From Catenulispora yoronensis (GTDB lineage: Bacteria > Actinomycetota > Actinomycetes > Streptomycetales > Catenulisporaceae): a stretch of DNA of 64,000 nucleotides. The stretch lies in the NCBI RefSeq assembly GCF_039531695.1, contig NZ_BAAAQN010000052.1, positions 1 to 64,000 on the forward strand, given 5' to 3'. The notes beneath the pieces are model-generated. The model did not search any database, was not told where the DNA came from, and saw only the letters and a list, made by a program, of their open reading frames with translations. A program made the translations under genes and the position numbers. Positions 18,084-26,367 of this stretch are shown here, one piece after another (position 1 is the stretch's first letter; every line of letters begins with the position of its first letter).

Positions 18084-21000
18084 GTGAGCGATCCGTTTGA
18101 GACAGCAGCGATCCGGCAGCGGGTCCTTGAGGCCTGGGTGGCCTCGCCAGTGCGCTTCCGCGAGGACGCCAACCTGGAGGAGGACCTGGTCCTCGGCGGG
18201 TACCGGGACCGGGTGGTCGTCGAGGTGGCCCAGAACGCGGCCGACGCCGCACTGCGGGCCGGCGTGCCGGGCCGGCTGCGGCTGACGCTGGACAAGCAGA
18301 CCCTGACCGCGGCCAACACCGGGGCGCCGCTGGACGCCGGCGGGGTGGTCGGGCTGTCCACGCTGCGGGCGTCGGCGAAGATCGACGAGGATCTTTCCGG
18401 TGGCGGTTCCGGTGGCGGTTCCGGTGGTGCTCCTGGCGGTGGCGGTCCGGACGGTGACGGTCCTGACGGTGACGGTCCTGACGGTGGCGCCCACGCGTTC
18501 ACCGTCGGCGACGTGCCGGTGGGACGGTTCGGGGTCGGCTTCGCCGCCGTGCTGGCGGTCTGCGACGAGCCGAGCGTGCTGTCGCGCCATGGCGGTGTCC
18601 GCTTCTCCAGCACGGAAGCGCTGCGGGAGGTGGAGCACGCGGCGGAGCAGAGCTCCGGGCTGCGGACCCAGCTCCAGCGCCGCGAGGGGCGGATGCCGGT
18701 GCTGCGGCTGCCGTTCGGCGCGGACGGCGAGCCGCCGGCCGGGTTCGACACGGCCGTCGTGCTGCCGCTGCGGGACGAGGCGGCCCGGACCCTGGTCCGC
18801 GACCTGCTGGCCGGGCTCGACGACGCGCTGCTGCTGGCGCTGCCGGCGCTCAGCGAGATCGTGGTGGACGTCGACGGGGATGTCCGGACCCTGACAGCGG
18901 TGCGCGGCGCGGACGGCGTGTGCACGATCACCGACGGCGCGCGGACGTCGGTGTGGCGCACGGTCTCGGCGAGCGGGGCGATCCCGCCGGAGCTGCTGGC
19001 GGACCGGCCGGTGGAGGAGCGGGTGCGGCCGCGATGGTCGTTGACGTGGGCGGTGCCGTGCAACGCGGAGGGCGAACCGCGACGCCCGGGGACGGCGGCG
19101 GTGTTCCACGGCCCGACGCCGACCGACGAGCCGCTGGGGCTGCCCGCGTTGCTGATCGCGACGCTGCCGCTGGACCCGACGCGGCGGCGGCTGGCGCCGG
19201 GGGCGTTGACCGACTACTTGCTGGATCGCGCGGCCGACGCCTACACCGGGCTGGTGCGGGACTGGCCGACGAAGACGCCGGGGTTGCTGCGGCTGGTGCC
19301 GGGGCCGATCGCGGACGGGCCGGTGGACGCCGAGCTGCGGCGGAGGATCGTCGGGCAGCTGGCGCGGACGGCGTTTTTGCCCGCCGCGGCGGCTGCGGCG
19401 GCTGCCGCTATGGCGGCGGCGGTGGCTGCGGAGCGGGGTGGGAGCGGGGTCGGAAGCGGGGGCGGGAGCGGGAGCGGTGCCGACGGTGCTGCTTTCGAGG
19501 AGAGCGCGGGCGCTTTCGGAGGCGCAGGCGCTTCCGGTAGCGCGGGCGCGGCCGAAGGCGGCACCGGCGCCGGTGTGATTCTGGCCCTGCTGACCCCGAA
19601 AGACGCCGCAGTCGTCACCCCCAACTCCGAGGACCTGGTCGCCGCACTGGAGGACGTGATCCCCGGGCTGCTTCCGACCGGCTTCGAGCGGGACCAGGCC
19701 GCGCTGTCCACGCTCGGCGTGCGCAGCCTCGGGCTGGCCGACGTCATCGAAGCGCTGGCCGGGCTGGAGCGCGAACCGGAGTGGTGGGCCGCGCTCTACG
19801 CGGCGTTGGAGACCGTGGCGGGTCACGATCCGCTGGCCTTCGACGCGTTGTCCGCGTTGCCGATCCCGTTGGCCGACGGACGCACCGTGCGCGGCGCGCG
19901 CGGCACGCTCCGTCCGGTCGCCGCGCTCAGCACCGAGGCGCTGGTGGCGCTCGCTCCGCTCGGGCTGCGCATCATCCACCCGCATGCGCTGGGCACCGCG
20001 ACGAAGCTGCTGGACCGGCTCGGGGCGCAGCCCGCGGAGCCGCGCGCGATGCTGGCCGACCCGGCGGTGCTCGACGCGGTCGAGGCCGCCGACGACCCGG
20101 TGGTGCTCGGCGACGCCGTCGACCCGCTCGACGTCGCGTCGGCCGTGCTCACCCTGGTGCAGGCGGCGGACCCGCGCCCCGGCGAACGCTTCGGGCTCGG
20201 CGCGCTGCTGCTGCCCGACTCCGAGGGCGGACTGTCCCCCGCCGGGGAGCTGACGGTGCCGGGATCGCCGCTGGCCGGGGTGGTGGAGGCGGACGTCTAC
20301 GGGTTCGTGGACGCCGAGTGGCTCGGGCGCTGGCGGCCGGAGGTGCTGTACGCGGCGGGGGTGGCGTACACCTTCCCGCTGTATCAGGACGCGGATGTGA
20401 TGCTCGACGCCGACGCGCTCGACGCCGAGGCCGGCGCCAGCCTGGACGACGTCGACGGCTTCGACGACTGGGCCGAGCACGTGGAGGACGTGAGCCCGCC
20501 GGAATCCGCGCCGATCGTAGTGGCCGACCTGACGGCGGTGGTGGGGCTGGAGACCGTCCGCGACGACGCGTGGCCGCAGGCGATCGAGCTGCTGGCCCGG
20601 ACCCCGGCCCTGCGCCAGGCGGTGGTCCGACCGGCACGCCTGGAGCTCGGCGACGGCGGCCGGATGGAAGTCGCCTCGGTGACGGCCTGGTGGCTGGGAC
20701 AGAACCCGGTACTGGGCGGCCGCTGCCCGGCGGACCTGATCATGGGCGAGGACAGCGCACTGGCCGGACTCTACGACCCGCTGGAAGCCCTCGACCAACC
20801 GGCCGCACTGGCCGCACTGGCCGACGACGTCGAGTTCCTGACCGCCATCGGCGTCAAGACGACAGCCCGCGAACTCCTGGCCACCCCGGGCGGCCCCGAC
20901 GAACTGCTCGACCGCCTCGCGGACCCGACCCGCCCGGTGACCAGATCCCAGCTCACCGACCTCTACTGCACCCTCGCCGAGGTACCGACCGACCACGTGG

Positions 21001-21479
21001 CACCCCCGGACCGCCTCCGAGCAACCCTCGACGGCGCACTGGTGGTCGCGGACGCGGAGGACGTGGTCGTGGTCGACGCCCCGGACCTGCTCCCCCTCCT
21101 CGCCGGACGCCCGTACCTGCCGATCCCCCTACGCTCCGCAATGGCCCTCGCCCACCTCCTCGACCTACGCCTGGCCTCCGACGTGATAGAGGCCGACGTC
21201 GACGAACCCGGCGAAGTCCGCGAAGTCCCGGAAGCAGTCAGAGCACTGCTACCCGACGCACCGCCCACCTACGTCGAACACGACGACCTGATCCTGGCCG
21301 ACGGAACCGAGGTCGACTGGCGCGTGGTCGACGGAACAGTGCACACAACCACCTTCGACGGCCTGGCCCGCGGCCTCGCCTGGGCCGCCGGCCGCTGGGA
21401 CCAGCGGCACTTGGTGGCGGCGATGCTGGCCGAGCCGGAGCGGACGGCGGATTTGTTGGTGGAGGTGGACTTCGAGTAG
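18084..21479 (+). CDS. Sacsin/HSP90-like N-terminal ATPase domain protein
   Basis: 1131 residues from a GTG at 18084. Residues about 20-160 resemble the GHKL fold seen in sacsin repeat regions: VVEVAQNAADAAL supplies the Glu/Asn pair for ATP and Mg, and VPVGRFGVGFAAVLAVCD the Gly-rich lid. A Gly/Asp/Pro-rich low-complexity insertion (about 107-135) interrupts this domain, and a second Gly/Ser/Ala stretch lies at about 430-495. The remaining ~600 residues are acidic and unrecognised. Proteins of this type are widespread in actinobacteria and uncharacterised; a chaperone-like ATPase role is inferred. It follows LivF after 42 bp, but a shared function is not evident. Confidence 0.7.
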   Translation: MSDPFETAAIRQRVLEAWVASPVRFREDANLEEDLVLGGYRDRVVVEVAQNAADAALRAGVPGRLRLTLDKQTLTAANTGAPLDAGGVVGLSTLRASAKIDEDLSGGGSGGGSGGAPGGGGPDGDGPDGDGPDGGAHAFTVGDVPVGRFGVGFAAVLAVCDEPSVLSRHGGVRFSSTEALREVEHAAEQSSGLRTQLQRREGRMPVLRLPFGADGEPPAGFDTAVVLPLRDEAARTLVRDLLAGLDDALLLALPALSEIVVDVDGDVRTLTAVRGADGVCTITDGARTSVWRTVSASGAIPPELLADRPVEERVRPRWSLTWAVPCNAEGEPRRPGTAAVFHGPTPTDEPLGLPALLIATLPLDPTRRRLAPGALTDYLLDRAADAYTGLVRDWPTKTPGLLRLVPGPIADGPVDAELRRRIVGQLARTAFLPAAAAAAAAAMAAAVAAERGGSGVGSGGGSGSGADGAAFEESAGAFGGAGASGSAGAAEGGTGAGVILALLTPKDAAVVTPNSEDLVAALEDVIPGLLPTGFERDQAALSTLGVRSLGLADVIEALAGLEREPEWWAALYAALETVAGHDPLAFDALSALPIPLADGRTVRGARGTLRPVAALSTEALVALAPLGLRIIHPHALGTATKLLDRLGAQPAEPRAMLADPAVLDAVEAADDPVVLGDAVDPLDVASAVLTLVQAADPRPGERFGLGALLLPDSEGGLSPAGELTVPGSPLAGVVEADVYGFVDAEWLGRWRPEVLYAAGVAYTFPLYQDADVMLDADALDAEAGASLDDVDGFDDWAEHVEDVSPPESAPIVVADLTAVVGLETVRDDAWPQAIELLARTPALRQAVVRPARLELGDGGRMEVASVTAWWLGQNPVLGGRCPADLIMGEDSALAGLYDPLEALDQPAALAALADDVEFLTAIGVKTTARELLATPGGPDELLDRLADPTRPVTRSQLTDLYCTLAEVPTDHVAPPDRLRATLDGALVVADAEDVVVVDAPDLLPLLAGRPYLPIPLRSAMALAHLLDLRLASDVIEADVDEPGEVREVPEAVRALLPDAPPTYVEHDDLILADGTEVDWRVVDGTVHTTTFDGLARGLAWAAGRWDQRHLVAAMLAEPERTADLLVEVDFE

Positions 21480-22021
21480 GGGTGAGGAGCTGTAAGGGCG
21501 GAGCGGAAATGCGGGGGCAGAGCTGTGGGCGGGGCAGCGGCTCGGGCTGGTGATCGGACTTCGGTTCGGGGCTGGTTCGAGCTGCTGCTCGGGTTTCGGC
21601 CCTGATCGGCGCTCGGGTTTCGGCTCGAAGGCCGGTCGGTTCGGGGACTGTCTCGGGCCGGCGCCCGGACTTCGGCTCTAATCGGTGCTCGGACTTCGGA
21701 CCGGGCGCTGGTTCGAGCCGGCGCTCAGTTTTCGGCCTTGGTCGGCGCTCGGGTTTCGGTTCGAGGACTGGCTCGGCTCGAAAGCTGGCTCGGGCCGGTG
21801 CTCAGGCTCGGTTCGAGGGCCAGTTTCGAGCCGCTCAGACTTCGACCCTGGTCGGCGCTCAGGCTTCGGTTCGAGGACTGGCTCGGCTCGAAAGCTGGCT
21901 CGGGCCGGTGCTCAGGCTCGGTTCGAGGGCCAGTTTCGAGCCGCTCAGACTTCGACCCTGGTCGGCGCTCAGGCTTCGGTTCGAGGACTGGTCGGTTCGG
22001 GGACTGTCTCTGGCCAGCCCC
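21480..22021 (+). other. Repeat-rich intergenic region, 542 bp
   Basis: The gap between the sacsin-like gene and the convergent TetR gene is filled with imperfect repeats of cggttcgaggactggctcgg-like units. The frames that stay open here encode only repetitive RFEDWLG/SVRGPVSS peptides with no ribosome site, and are not believable genes. Confidence 0.6.
21741..21990 (+). repeat. 110-bp tandem repeat, about 2.3 copies
   Basis: The 110-bp unit starting gtcggcgctc is present at 21741-21850 and 21851-21960, nearly identical (two or three changes at the start), with a third partial copy at 21961-21990. Shorter degenerate relatives of the same unit extend upstream to about 21560. Confidence 0.85.
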
Positions 22022-22660
22022 TCAGCTCATCAAGCTCCGCACCTCAGCCGCGAACAGCTCCCCCGGGTCGAAGTCCATCCCGTCGAGGTGGCCGGTCAGC
22101 TCCAGTGATAGGGCGCCGTGGACTCGTGTCCAGAATGTCAGGGCTTTGTGGAGGGCTGTGGTCGGGATCTGGTCGTCGCCGGCCCAGGCTCGGTGGTGGG
22201 CCAGGTGGGCGTCGATTTCGTCGGGGGTGGTGGGCGTGGCGGTGGCGGCGGTCAGGAGGGTTTTCATGATCTCTGAGCTGATCGCGGTGGTGGTTGGGGG
22301 TGCGTGGTAGCCGGGGATCGGGGTGCCGTAGATCAGTAGGTAGCGGTGGGGGTCCTCCAGGCCCCAGGTGCGGACGCCGTGTGCCAGGGCGGCGAGGTCG
22401 CCTTTCTTGTCGGCGATGTGGTGGAGGGCGTTCGCGAGGCTGCGGTAGGCGTCGGCGATGAGTTCGGTGATGAGTTCGTCGCGGCTGGCGTAGTAGCGAT
22501 ACAGCGCGGGGCCGCTCATGCCCATCTGCTTCGCGATCGCGTTGAGCGACAGCGCTGATGCGCCGGCTGTCGCGATCTGGTTCCAGGCGTGGGCTTTGAC
22601 CTCGGTGCGGATTTGTTCGCGGTAGCGCTCGCGCGGAGCCTGGGGGGTTGGCTTGGGCAT
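22022..22660 (-). CDS. TetR family transcriptional regulator
   Basis: 212 residues. N-terminal TetR helix-turn-helix at about 36-62 (LSLNAIAKQMGMSGPALYRYY), preceded by a basic segment. The C-terminal ligand/dimer domain, with a WGLEDPHRY motif at its start, is of the type common in actinobacterial TetR proteins. Divergently transcribed from a secreted SRPBCC protein; a matched pair of inverted 10-mers in the shared 137-bp promoter region is a likely operator, suggesting autoregulation and control of the neighbour. Confidence 0.9.
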   Translation of the reverse strand: MPKPTPQAPRERYREQIRTEVKAHAWNQIATAGASALSLNAIAKQMGMSGPALYRYYASRDELITELIADAYRSLANALHHIADKKGDLAALAHGVRTWGLEDPHRYLLIYGTPIPGYHAPPTTTAISSEIMKTLLTAATATPTTPDEIDAHLAHHRAWAGDDQIPTTALHKALTFWTRVHGALSLELTGHLDGMDFDPGELFAAEVRSLMS

Positions 22661-22703
22661 GCCGGGCGCCTTTCACTCGCGGAGGAGCTACACCGTGAAG
22701 ATT

Positions 22704-22764
22704 TAGTTAGAAGGTATCACGGGAGGGGTTGACCGGCCGGTGGGGCGGTTATAGCTTCTAACTA
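22704..22764. promoter_or_regulatory. Candidate TetR operator (inverted TAGTTAGAAG / CTTCTAACTA)
   Basis: tagttagaag at 22704-22713 is exactly inverted as cttctaacta at 22755-22764; the match extends with a shared TAT beyond one base on the inner side. The two arms are 41 bp apart, so each may be a half or a separate site. They stand out as AT-rich islands between the divergent TetR and SRPBCC genes and probably overlap the promoters. Confidence 0.6.
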
Positions 22765-22797
22765 TCGATAGATGCTGTAGCTATTCGGGAGGTCGTC

Positions 22798-23439
22798 ATG
22801 TCCGTGTCCGTTGTTCGCGGTGCCAAGCGCCACGCTGTCGCCGTCGTCGTCATGAGTGCGATGGGGATCGCGACCGCTGTGCCCGCGCGGGCTTCCGTCG
22901 ACCCGGCCTCCGGCTCAGTCAGTTCCCTGACGTGCCGAGGCCAGGGCGTGGATCCCAACGCCAAGGTCCGCTACAAGACGCAGATCCTGATCCACGCGCC
23001 GCTGGAAACCGTGTGGAGGCTCCAGACCGACGTCGAGAACTGGCCGTCCTGGCAGGCGGCGGTCATGTCCGCCGAGCGCCTCGATCACCACGGCAAGGGT
23101 GCGCTGCGGGCCGGATCGAGCTTCCGGTGGACGACCCCCGTGCCGGCCACCCCCGTCAGCCCGGCCACGACGCTGACGATCACCTCGACCGTGCAGCAGC
23201 TGAAGCACGGCTCCTGCATCCGCTGGACAGGACCGGCGGTCGGCGGCGGCCTGCTGATCAACGGCACCCACGTGTGGAACTTCACGAAGGTGCCCGGCGG
23301 GGTGCTGGTCCGCACCGAGGAGACGCACACCGGCCCGCAGGTGGACGCGAACGTGGACATGGCGACGCAGCTGTTGGGCGGCGGGCTGGAGGCGTGGCTG
23401 GCGGAGCTGAAGGCCACCGCTGAGGCGCGGACCAGGTGA
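22798..23439 (+). CDS. Secreted SRPBCC (START-like/polyketide cyclase) family protein
   Basis: 213 residues. Signal peptide at 1-33 (VAVVVMSAMGIATAVPARAS). The mature part is a single SRPBCC ligand-binding fold: KTQILIHAPLETVWRLQTDVENWPSW is the hallmark N-terminal strand-helix, followed by curved beta strands and a C-terminal helix that closes the pocket. Such domains bind lipids or aromatic ligands; export is uncommon for the family. A GGGAGG ribosome site precedes the ATG. Likely controlled by the divergent TetR. Ligand unknown. Confidence 0.8.
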   Translation: MSVSVVRGAKRHAVAVVVMSAMGIATAVPARASVDPASGSVSSLTCRGQGVDPNAKVRYKTQILIHAPLETVWRLQTDVENWPSWQAAVMSAERLDHHGKGALRAGSSFRWTTPVPATPVSPATTLTITSTVQQLKHGSCIRWTGPAVGGGLLINGTHVWNFTKVPGGVLVRTEETHTGPQVDANVDMATQLLGGGLEAWLAELKATAEARTR

Positions 23440-23441
23440 CA

Positions 23442-23492
23442 CGCTGATCCCGACCCGAGACCCTGGGTCAGGATCCTGAGTCGGGATCAGCG
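23442..23492 (+). terminator. Hairpin after the SRPBCC gene
   Basis: cgctgatcccgac (23442-23454) pairs exactly with gtcgggatcagcg (23480-23492); a smaller inner stem (ccctgggtcaggatcctgag) may form within the loop. It begins 2 bp after the stop codon. No T-run follows, as usual in high-GC actinomycetes. Confidence 0.7.
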
Positions 23493-23553
23493 CGACCGTT
23501 CCACCTGGTTCGCCGGGTAATCAGCGGGACCGTTCCACCTGGTTCGCCGGGTA
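23486..23553 (+). repeat. 34-bp direct tandem repeat, two copies
   Basis: Units 23486-23519 and 23520-23553 differ at one base (atcagcgcgacc versus atcagcgggacc) and share gttccacctggttcgccggg. The first copy overlaps the right arm of the terminator hairpin, so the duplication arose from the end of that structure. Confidence 0.8.
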
Positions 23554-23574
23554 CCGCCGCTCACACACCGCCGC

Positions 23575-23823
23575 TCACACCGTGATCGGCACCTCGTAAA
23601 CCTCACTCGCCGGGTGCCCGGCGCGTTCGTGGATCCGCATCACGGCTTCCTTGCTGGGACCCGTGGACAGGCAGAAGACCATGCCCGACTCCGGGTCGAG
23701 CCAGGCCTTCTCGAAGTGCACGCCCTCCTCGCCCTCGATGGCGAGGTCGGCCGCGTGCGCTTCCTTCAGCTGGGCGTCGGTGACACCTACGAAGCCCTTG
23801 TGGACATCCATGAAGGTCGCCAC
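23575..23823 (-). CDS. DUF4242 family protein, similar to the nickel-binding SCO4226 type
   Basis: 82 residues if started at the GTG at 23823, which has AAGGAAGG 8 nt upstream; the GTG at 23832 overlaps that ribosome site and is less likely. The sequence FMDVHKGFVGVT, HAADLAIEGEEGVHFEKAWLD and MRIHERAGHPASEVYEV matches the small ferredoxin-like DUF4242 fold, whose Streptomyces coelicolor member SCO4226 is described as nickel-binding. His and Glu residues of the conserved set are present. It lies 33 bp after the S9 peptidase-like gene and is probably the last gene of that operon. Role in metal handling is inferred. Confidence 0.8.
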   Translation of the reverse strand: MATFMDVHKGFVGVTDAQLKEAHAADLAIEGEEGVHFEKAWLDPESGMVFCLSTGPSKEAVMRIHERAGHPASEVYEVPITV

Positions 23824-23856
23824 GGTGACCACCTTCCTTTCGCCGTGGTCGTCCTT

Positions 23857-25923
23857 TCAAGCATTGTCCCGTTCCCGCGATCTCGCCTGTTCGGTGAAAT
23901 TCCGGACCGGCAGCCGGCGGTCGAGCCAGGCGACGCAGCGGCGCATCACGTCGAGCTGGTGGGCGCGTTCCCGGATGTCGTGGCCCTCGCGCGGATAGAC
24001 GACGAGTTCGTGGTCGACTCCGTAGTGGCGGAGGGCCCGGTGCAGGTAGAGCGACTGGCTGAGGGGGACGTCCGCGTCGTCCTCGCCGTGCAGGAGAAGC
24101 GCCGGGGTGCGGATGCGGCAGGCGTGGGTGATCGGCGAGTTCGGCGGGCTCGGCGGCCTCGCGGACAGCTCGTTCTCGTCCCAGCCGGAAGCGCCGGCCA
24201 GGATACCGTCCCGGGTCCCGAGGTCGCCGCCGGCCACTTGGAGCGGCCAGCTGCTGATGCCGGCGCCGATGATCGCCGCCCGGAAGCGCCGGGTCTGGGT
24301 GATGGCCCAGGCGGCGAGGTAGCCGCCGTGGCCCCAGCCCATGACGGCGAGGCGGTCCGGGTCGGCGGTGCCGTCGGCGATCAGGGCGTCGACGCCGGAC
24401 AGGATGTCGGTCCACTCGACGGTGCCGACCGCGCCGAGCACGGTCTGGGCGAAGGCCCGGCCACGGCCCAGGCTGCCGCGCGGGTTGGGGAGGAAGACGG
24501 CGTAGCCGGCGGCTGCGAGCCACTGGGGACAAGGCTGTTCCTGGAACGCGGCGGCGTCGACGTGGCGGGCGTAGGGGCCGCCATGGATCAGAGTGATCAG
24601 GGGAAAAGGGCCGGCGGCGCTGGTGGTGTGCGGAGGCAGCACCAGGACGCCTTCGATTTCGAGTCCGTCCGCCGCGCGGTGGACGACGCGTTGCTGAGTG
24701 CCCCACACGATCCTGTCGAAGGCATGCTGCATGCGAGTGAGCGGCCGCAAGGGCCCGTTAGCCGGTCCGGCGTGGACCTCGACCGGCTGGGTTCCGCTGC
24801 TCGCCAGCGCGGCGATGGTGTCGCCGCGTGCGTTCACCGTCAGCGATTCGAGGTGCCCGGTGCGGGCGATCAGACACCGCAGCGACAGGTTCCCGTCGAG
24901 CCGGTAGACCAGGCTGTCCAGCCCTTCGGCGAACAGCGCCAGCAGGTGGGAGCCGTCCGTCTGGACAAGTTCCAGCGGGCAGGCCGCGGTTCCCGGGGTC
25001 AGATCGTGGTGACGGCGCGGAAAGCTGCTGCGTTCGTCGGCGTAGAGGCCGGTGGGGACGTCGACGTCGAAGATGCCGTAGCCCACAGGCCGCCCCAAGG
25101 GCGCCGCGATGTAGGCGACGTGCCAGCGTCCTGCGACACGCCACCAGGCCGGCGCCATCGCGTCGACGCCGACTGGCCCGAGGTCGAGGGCGGGGACGGG
25201 AGCGGGAGCGGGAGCGAGGGCCGGGGCGACGGCCGTGGCGAAGGGTGCCGTGTCAGCAAGACTCACCACGTTCAGCCGACCGGTGAAGACGCCCGGATCC
25301 TCCAGCGCGCACTCCCGACTGACTACCGCAATAGCGGCGTCATCAGGACGCACCGCTACGGCGGTCACATGTCGGCGGTCGAACGCCGCGACCGGCGTCC
25401 ACGACGCGTCGGCGAGATCGAAGATCCACAGGCGATTGCCAGGCACCTGAGTGCCCCAGACGTAGGCGTCGTCGCCCTCCCCCGCGCGCCGCAGCCGGCC
25501 GGCGTCCGGTTCGCCGCCGGTGATCAGCGCGAGGCGACGGCCGTCCGCGAACGGCACGAGGGCGACGATGCCGCCCTCGTGCGTCGCGATCGGCTCGGGT
25601 GCGGCGACCGCGGCGCCCGAGCCGGGCTGTTCAAGCCGGATACGCAGAAGCCGGCCGTCCGAAAGACAGAACACTGACCGGCCATCGGCGGACCAGCGCA
25701 GACCTCCGGTCCTGACCAGTCTTCCAGCCAGCAGCGTCAGCAGTGTCGGCGGCGTCGCGCCGTCGGTCCGCACCGTCCACAGGCCGGTGTGCCGTTCGCC
25801 ATCCGCCGCCGCCTCGCTCACCAGGTACGCGATCCGCGCACCATCCGGCGAGAGCGCCGCCATCCCGGGGATCGCCCGGTCGACCAGCAGCTCCGCCGCG
25901 AGTTCGGGCTCTGATTCGCGCAT
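23857..25923 (-). CDS. S9 prolyl-oligopeptidase family protein, nucleophile Ser replaced by Gly
   Basis: 688 residues from the ATG at 25923; a GTG at 25938 would add five and lies 3 bp after the upstream stop. N-terminal ~420 residues are a beta-propeller (repeated DGARIAYLVSE, DGRSVFCLSDG types); C-terminal ~250 are an alpha/beta hydrolase. The nucleophile elbow reads VMGWGHGGY, where S9 enzymes have GWS-GG: the expected Ser at residue 531 is Gly (codon 24331-24333). The acid (HGEDDADVP) and His (YPREGHDIRERAH) are retained. As read it should lack classical serine-hydrolase activity, so it may be a pseudo-enzyme or binding protein. No signal peptide. Fourth gene of a minus-strand operon. Confidence 0.8.
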   Translation of the reverse strand: MRESEPELAAELLVDRAIPGMAALSPDGARIAYLVSEAAADGERHTGLWTVRTDGATPPTLLTLLAGRLVRTGGLRWSADGRSVFCLSDGRLLRIRLEQPGSGAAVAAPEPIATHEGGIVALVPFADGRRLALITGGEPDAGRLRRAGEGDDAYVWGTQVPGNRLWIFDLADASWTPVAAFDRRHVTAVAVRPDDAAIAVVSRECALEDPGVFTGRLNVVSLADTAPFATAVAPALAPAPAPVPALDLGPVGVDAMAPAWWRVAGRWHVAYIAAPLGRPVGYGIFDVDVPTGLYADERSSFPRRHHDLTPGTAACPLELVQTDGSHLLALFAEGLDSLVYRLDGNLSLRCLIARTGHLESLTVNARGDTIAALASSGTQPVEVHAGPANGPLRPLTRMQHAFDRIVWGTQQRVVHRAADGLEIEGVLVLPPHTTSAAGPFPLITLIHGGPYARHVDAAAFQEQPCPQWLAAAGYAVFLPNPRGSLGRGRAFAQTVLGAVGTVEWTDILSGVDALIADGTADPDRLAVMGWGHGGYLAAWAITQTRRFRAAIIGAGISSWPLQVAGGDLGTRDGILAGASGWDENELSARPPSPPNSPITHACRIRTPALLLHGEDDADVPLSQSLYLHRALRHYGVDHELVVYPREGHDIRERAHQLDVMRRCVAWLDRRLPVRNFTEQARSRERDNA

Positions 25924-25941
25924 GACTGATTGGACCACACC

Positions 25942-26367
25942 TCAGGCCCGGACCGCCCGCACTCGCGTGCGAGACGCCGACCAGGCCCAGCCGCCCATGG
26001 CGGCCAGCGCCGGGGCCAGGAACAGCAGCACGGCGACTTCGACCAGGACGCTCAGCAGCGACTGCGGCGACGGATCCCAGCCGTGCTCGGTGAAGCCGAA
26101 CACGCCGACGGTCCGCGAGGCCAGGAAGCCGCCCAGCGCGCCGGCGGCGGCCCCGGCCGCCGCCAGCCGGATCAGCGGCGGCGGCCCGGCCAGCAGCAGG
26201 ACCGCGAGCGCGAACGAGGCGCTGGCCTGCACGAGGAACAGGACGCCGACGACGTGGATGTAGCGGTAGTCGGCCACATAGAGCTGGGCGTGGATATAGC
26301 CGCTGACGGCCAGCGCGGCGGCAGCCAGGATCCGCAGGATCAGGTCGGTCAGGGTACTGGTTCTCAT
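25942..26367 (-). CDS. Small integral membrane protein
   Basis: 141 residues from the ATG overlapping the phosphoesterase stop (ATGA at 26364-26367). Four hydrophobic helices (about 8-28, 38-60, 62-82, 100-125) joined by short loops. No enzymatic motif. Found between the metallophosphoesterase and the S9-like protein in one operon. The family is not one I recognise by name; resembles small membrane proteins that accompany cupredoxin genes in actinobacteria. Confidence 0.7.
   Translation of the reverse strand: MRTSTLTDLILRILAAAALAVSGYIHAQLYVADYRYIHVVGVLFLVQASASFALAVLLLAGPPPLIRLAAAGAAAGALGGFLASRTVGVFGFTEHGWDPSPQSLLSVLVEVAVLLFLAPALAAMGGWAWSASRTRVRAVRA

Noticed and set aside
18006..20996. A 996-codon open frame on the minus strand
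   Set aside because: Antisense to the sacsin-like gene; no ribosome site and no domain, only Arg/Gln/His-rich sequence.
21685..22310. Open frames with repeated RFEDWLG/SVRGPVSS peptides
   Set aside because: They arise from the 110-bp DNA repeat, have no ribosome site and run antisense into the TetR gene.
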